From an uncultured Eubacteriales bacterium (GTDB taxonomy: Bacteria; Bacillota; Clostridia; Oscillospirales; Oscillospiraceae): DNA of 16,450 nt. The stretch is from contig URGL01000057.1 of NCBI GenBank assembly GCA_900547405.1, positions 1-16,450 of the forward strand, in the 5' to 3' direction. The position numbers and the translations under genes are program-made. This document shows, in pieces, positions 13,306 to 16,450 of this stretch; position 1 is the stretch's first letter; each line of letters starts with the position of its first letter. The notes under the pieces are model-generated. The model saw nothing but the letters and a program-made list of their open reading frames with translations. It was not told the origin of the DNA and searched no databases.

Positions 13306-13328
13306 ACGCTATCTTTGGAGGTGTTATT

Positions 13329-14000
13329 ATGCAAAGGATTTTAGTCGTTGAGGACGATTTTGATATTCAAGAACTTTTACAGAATTTTTTACAAGAAGCA
13401 GGATATGAAGTAGCTGTTGCAAATGATGGTGTCGAGGCACTATCTTTATTTGCGGGAGAACGATATGACTTGATTGTGTTGGACATTATGCTCCCCAAAA
13501 TTGACGGTTACGGTGTCTGTGAATTGATACGCAAACAATCTGATGTTCCTATCATCATGCTAACCGCATTAAGCGGAGAAGAAGATCAGATTAAAGGATT
13601 GGATTTGCAGGTGGATGACTACATTACAAAACCGTTTTCTATGCCTGTCCTGCTCCGCAAAATTGCGGCTGTACTTCGGCGCAGTAACCGGGGAACAGAT
13701 GAAAAGTATCAAATCATTACTTATGGCAATTTGCGTTTGAACTGTGACGGCTACACCGCCACAGTGGACGGAGCTAATTTTGAACTGACACAAAAGGAAT
13801 TTGAAATACTGCGGGAACTGCTGACTCATCAGGGCCGGATATTGACCCGGCAGAACTTGTTGGATAAGCTGTGGCGATATGATTTTTATGGGGACGAGCG
13901 TGTTGTTGATACCCATATCAAAAATCTACGAAAAAAATTGGGAATAGATTTCATTCAAACAATCAGAGGGGTGGGATATAAAGTTGATAAAGAGAATTAA
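13329..14000 (+). CDS. OmpR/PhoB-family response regulator
   Basis: A 223-residue transcription factor. The receiver domain (1-118) has the acidic pocket E8-D9-D10, phosphoacceptor D52 in VLDIMLP, switch T79 and K101 in KPF. The winged-helix effector domain (about 128-221) contains LTQKEFEILRELL, RVVDTHIKNLRKKL and the final IRGVGYKV. The ATG at 13329 has GGAGGTG 5 bases upstream. Its stop overlaps the sensor-kinase gene by 17 bases. Base composition is clearly more AT-rich than the genes before 12450, consistent with acquisition. Closest general types are VanR/PhoP-like regulators; the signal is unknown. Confidence 0.95.
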   Translation: MQRILVVEDDFDIQELLQNFLQEAGYEVAVANDGVEALSLFAGERYDLIVLDIMLPKIDGYGVCELIRKQSDVPIIMLTALSGEEDQIKGLDLQVDDYITKPFSMPVLLRKIAAVLRRSNRGTDEKYQIITYGNLRLNCDGYTATVDGANFELTQKEFEILRELLTHQGRILTRQNLLDKLWRYDFYGDERVVDTHIKNLRKKLGIDFIQTIRGVGYKVDKEN

Positions 14001-15396
14001 AGGCAGTCTGTTTGCTAAAGTCTTTATTCTGACTGTGGCAGTTTTGCTCTGCGTGAGCTTTCTTGTCTATGGCGTTTTGGCTTGGTATATGCCTCAAACC
14101 TATTCTAACAATCTCAATGCGGCATTAGATGAACAGACCAGCGACTTTATTTATGAATTAGAACATATCCGTATGCAGGATAGCGGCGGACTTTTTGATC
14201 AGTTTCTTCAAAACACAACAATTAGCATGGTGGAGCTTTATACTGCTGATGGTGTTCTGGTGGAAACACCGTCTAACCAAAATAGCTTTAACGATGGGAT
14301 CACCGGGGAGGCTCTTGGCGGAGCATCTTATGAAAGTGCGCCGATTATATCCAACAGCTATTACTTCTCATTTGCAGATGATAATAGCCAATATATTTTA
14401 ACAGTTTACGGAGAAGCCTCTCAAATCGCAGAACTGCGGCAATCATTTGTAAGCATATTACCGATTTTGTTTTGCGTTATTCTCCTTGTATCGTTGGCAA
14501 CTGCTTGGGTGTATTCTCGTATCATTACAAACCCGGTATTAAAAATCAGTCGGATTTCTAAAGAAATGTCTGATATGAAGCTGGAATGGCAACTTGAGGA
14601 ACGCCGTTCTGACGAGCTGGGTGTACTGGAGAATAGCTTGAATACGCTGTCCCGGAAACTGTCTGCTACCTTGGAGGAGTTGCAAAGTGCAAATCTCCAG
14701 CTCCAAAAGGATATTGAACATCAAAAGGTGCTGGAACGGGCACAACAGGATTTCTTTTCTTCTGCTTCCCATGAACTGAAAACCCCTATCACCATTATCA
14801 AGGGTCAATTAGAGGGGATGCTATTGGGTATAGGGGCATATAAAGACCACGAAAAGTATCTTGCCCGATCCTTGGAAGTTGCGGCTACGCTTGAAACGAT
14901 GGTGCAGGAAATATTAACGATTTCAAGGCTGGAAACCAATGTTGATTTCAAAATGGAGCATTTTGATTGCGCTCCCATGATACATGGCTATTTGAGGGAG
15001 ATTGATGATTTAGTGGCAACAAAAGAACTGCAAATACATCTTGCCATACAGTCTCCCGCTTTTATAAACGGGAACAAATTGCTGATTGAAAAGGTGTTCT
15101 CCAATTTGATTTCAAATGCTGTAAAGTATTCGCCGCATGGAGCAAGCGTTGATATTATTTTGCAAAATACCAACGGACGCTTTTTGTTCTCCGTAGAGAA
15201 CACAGGTACACATATACCAGAAGATGATATTCCCAAATTGTTTGACGCTTTTTATCGTATGGAGCAATCCCGCAGTAGAAGAACAGGCGGTAGCGGCTTA
15301 GGGCTTTATATGGTTCAAAGAATTTTACAACAACATAACAGCTATTGTGAGGCTTGCAACACAGAAAACGGTGTTAAATTCTTCTTCACGATTTAG
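13984..15396 (+). CDS. Membrane sensor histidine kinase
   Basis: A 470-residue partner of the preceding response regulator. Transmembrane segment 1 is about 11-35 and segment 2 about 155-178, enclosing an extracytoplasmic sensor of about 120 residues. A HAMP linker (about 180-230) and coiled coil follow. The HisKA box SSASHELKTPIT has H263, the N-box FSNLISNAVKYSP has N374 and N378, and the G-boxes are ENTGTHIPED and GGSGLGLYM (435-443). The start is TTG at 13984, preceded by GGGGTGGG within the regulator gene; no better start precedes the first membrane segment. Translation is probably coupled. The ligand is unknown. Confidence 0.94.
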   Translation: MIKRIKGSLFAKVFILTVAVLLCVSFLVYGVLAWYMPQTYSNNLNAALDEQTSDFIYELEHIRMQDSGGLFDQFLQNTTISMVELYTADGVLVETPSNQNSFNDGITGEALGGASYESAPIISNSYYFSFADDNSQYILTVYGEASQIAELRQSFVSILPILFCVILLVSLATAWVYSRIITNPVLKISRISKEMSDMKLEWQLEERRSDELGVLENSLNTLSRKLSATLEELQSANLQLQKDIEHQKVLERAQQDFFSSASHELKTPITIIKGQLEGMLLGIGAYKDHEKYLARSLEVAATLETMVQEILTISRLETNVDFKMEHFDCAPMIHGYLREIDDLVATKELQIHLAIQSPAFINGNKLLIEKVFSNLISNAVKYSPHGASVDIILQNTNGRFLFSVENTGTHIPEDDIPKLFDAFYRMEQSRSRRTGGSGLGLYMVQRILQQHNSYCEACNTENGVKFFFTI

Positions 15397-15407
15397 CGGA
15401 CAATCAA

Positions 15408-15436
15408 CGGCAGGTGAACAACCTGCCGCTTTTTTT
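15408..15436 (+). terminator. Intrinsic terminator of the two-component operon
   Basis: CGGCAGGT-GAACA-ACCTGCCG (15408-15428) forms a perfect 8-bp stem, followed by C and seven Ts (15430-15436). It ends the regulator-kinase transcript 12 bases after the kinase stop, so the lipoprotein gene must have its own promoter. Confidence 0.92.
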
Positions 15437-15493
15437 AACTACACATAAATCACAAACTAATCCCAAAGGTATCCCAAAATGCTTTGCTATACT
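15437..15493 (+). promoter_or_regulatory. Lipoprotein promoter with 11-bp-spaced direct repeats
   Basis: ATCACAAA (15449), ATCCCAAA (15460) and ATCCCAAA (15471) repeat every 11 bases. The last ends 9 bases before TATACT (15488-15493), and the -35 is poor. Phased direct repeats in place of a -35 are the hallmark of promoters activated by PhoB/OmpR-type regulators. The first 20 bases (15437-15456) match the box at 13276-13295. Confidence 0.6.
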
Positions 15494-15527
15494 TGGGGTA
15501 CATTCAAAGAAAGGATTGGTAAACACT

Positions 15528-16421
15528 ATGAGAAGAATGGCATTATGTGCTGCGTCTATGCTCTTATTAGGCTGTTTGGCTGGATGCAGCACGACACCAC
15601 AGAACAGCCAGGAACAAGGTAATCCCGTTATCAAGGAAGAAATCAGTCAACCTCTTGGCAGCTCTGAGGCGCTTGGAAACAGCGAGGATAGCTCGGCACT
15701 TTCCGCCGCAGACAAAGAAAAAATGTTTGCACCTTATGAACAATATGGGATGACCTATGATGCGGTCAAAGATGAACTTACCTACAACGGGAATTTGGTT
15801 CGATGGTTTGAGGACTATTATCCCATCGGTAACAATGAAACCGCCGGTATTGATTTTCTAAATGAAAACGGCACAGTAGATGTGTATGCTGTACGGGATT
15901 TAGAGAGCTTTTCAAAAGCGGCTGACGGCTCCGTTGATCCGGCGGGTAAGCTGATTGGCTTAAAAGAGTTTACCCAGCAGGAATTTGACGCACGGGATAT
16001 TGAGGCGTTGAAAAACAGCACATCCGTTGCTATGGCAGGAACGCCGCTTGAAGATAGCGAAACTGCAAAGCTCGTTGCAGAGTATGAGGCATTTGGAGTA
16101 ACCTATGATGCCGAAAAAGATCAGTGGTATTTCAATGGTGAGGAAGTCCGCTATTTCCGGGATGTTCTCACTTCTAATGGTGAAAGTCTCACCAGCGGAA
16201 AATTCCGAGGCGAAATGAGAACGCTTGGAAGTGGTGTTGGTACAATAGACATTTATACCGTTCGTGATTACGGCCACTTGAACAGCGAACATCACGGAAC
16301 ATTAACTGGCATCGAGAAATACAGTCAAGAGGAGTTTGACGAGCATACACAGGCCGGAATATCTGGAAACCAATCCATAGGTAATGCAAACATCGGTGTA
16401 CAAGGGGTACAAACAAGATAA
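15528..16421 (+). CDS. Lipoprotein with two tandem repeat domains, function unknown
   Basis: A 297-residue predicted lipoprotein. The signal peptide MRRMALCAASMLLLGCLAGC has a lipobox ending at C20 (LAGC); C16 is a second candidate. After a Ser/Glu-rich linker (about 21-62) come two related domains of about 90 residues, 67-156 and 184-274. Both read YE-x2-G-[MV]-TYDA-x-KD, then YNG/FNG-x2-VR-[WY]-F, then GT-[VI]-D-[VI]-Y-[AT]-VRD, LIG/LTG and a final QEEFD-type motif. The ATG at 15528 follows AAAGGA by 12 bases and gives a normal signal peptide, whereas the upstream in-frame ATG at 15414 falls in the terminator. It is probably exported and lipidated, a likely target of the adjacent two-component system and possibly part of signal sensing. 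The repeats may resemble the extracellular parts of some clostridial BlaR/M56-type sensors, but I could not confirm this. Confidence 0.8.
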   Translation: MRRMALCAASMLLLGCLAGCSTTPQNSQEQGNPVIKEEISQPLGSSEALGNSEDSSALSAADKEKMFAPYEQYGMTYDAVKDELTYNGNLVRWFEDYYPIGNNETAGIDFLNENGTVDVYAVRDLESFSKAADGSVDPAGKLIGLKEFTQQEFDARDIEALKNSTSVAMAGTPLEDSETAKLVAEYEAFGVTYDAEKDQWYFNGEEVRYFRDVLTSNGESLTSGKFRGEMRTLGSGVGTIDIYTVRDYGHLNSEHHGTLTGIEKYSQEEFDEHTQAGISGNQSIGNANIGVQGVQTR

Positions 16422-16450
16422 AATAGAAATGAGGGGCGATAGAGCGGAAA

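Overview
The window looks like chromosome from a GC-rich Firmicute of the Clostridia. An Oscillospiraceae-type gut bacterium (Flavonifractor, Lawsonibacter or Oscillibacter relatives) is my best guess. The grounds are the Gram-positive gene set (EcfAT/S, YmfF/YmfH, glutamate racemase), strong AGGAGG ribosome sites, frequent GTG/TTG starts, and hairpin-rich dispersed intergenic repeats. This placement is inference, not a database result.

Core region, minus strand (about 1-8330). Reading leftward from 8247, two overlapping M16-peptidase-like genes (catalytically dead ymfF-type, then active ymfH-type) are followed by lgt through an ATGA overlap. A near-consensus promoter at 4629-4657 then starts a SAM hydroxide adenosyltransferase (DUF62) gene. 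It is followed by a complete group I ECF vitamin-type transporter: an S component of the UPF0397 family, a fused double ATPase, and EcfT. Two copies of a 123-bp palindromic element and several copies of a second hairpin repeat fill the gaps.

Core region, plus strand (about 8450-10572). A clear promoter drives murI (glutamate racemase), udk (uridine kinase) and a HAD phosphatase, the last two overlapping. Next, 10573-10891 holds a compact locus with convergent promoters on both strands, a strand-spanning inverted repeat, an internal hairpin, a terminator at each end and a 27-codon ORF with a good ribosome site. It has the architecture of a small RNA / small peptide (type I toxin-antitoxin-like) locus and is the most novel-looking item here. 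A large ROK-like kinase gene follows on the minus strand (10942-12321), with a dyad over its promoter and a terminator-like hairpin in its short leader.

Accessory region (about 12458 to the end). At 12457 the start of a dispersed repeat breaks off into a truncated gene tail (possibly a relaxase) and a run of palindromes resembling a transfer origin. Base composition then drops visibly. Here lie a XRE-type regulator, an OmpR-family response regulator, its sensor kinase, a strong terminator, and a lipoprotein with two tandem repeat domains. An 18/20-identical 20-bp box lies upstream of both the response regulator and the lipoprotein gene, so the lipoprotein is probably a regulatory target of the two-component system. 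The region is probably horizontally acquired and continues beyond the window.
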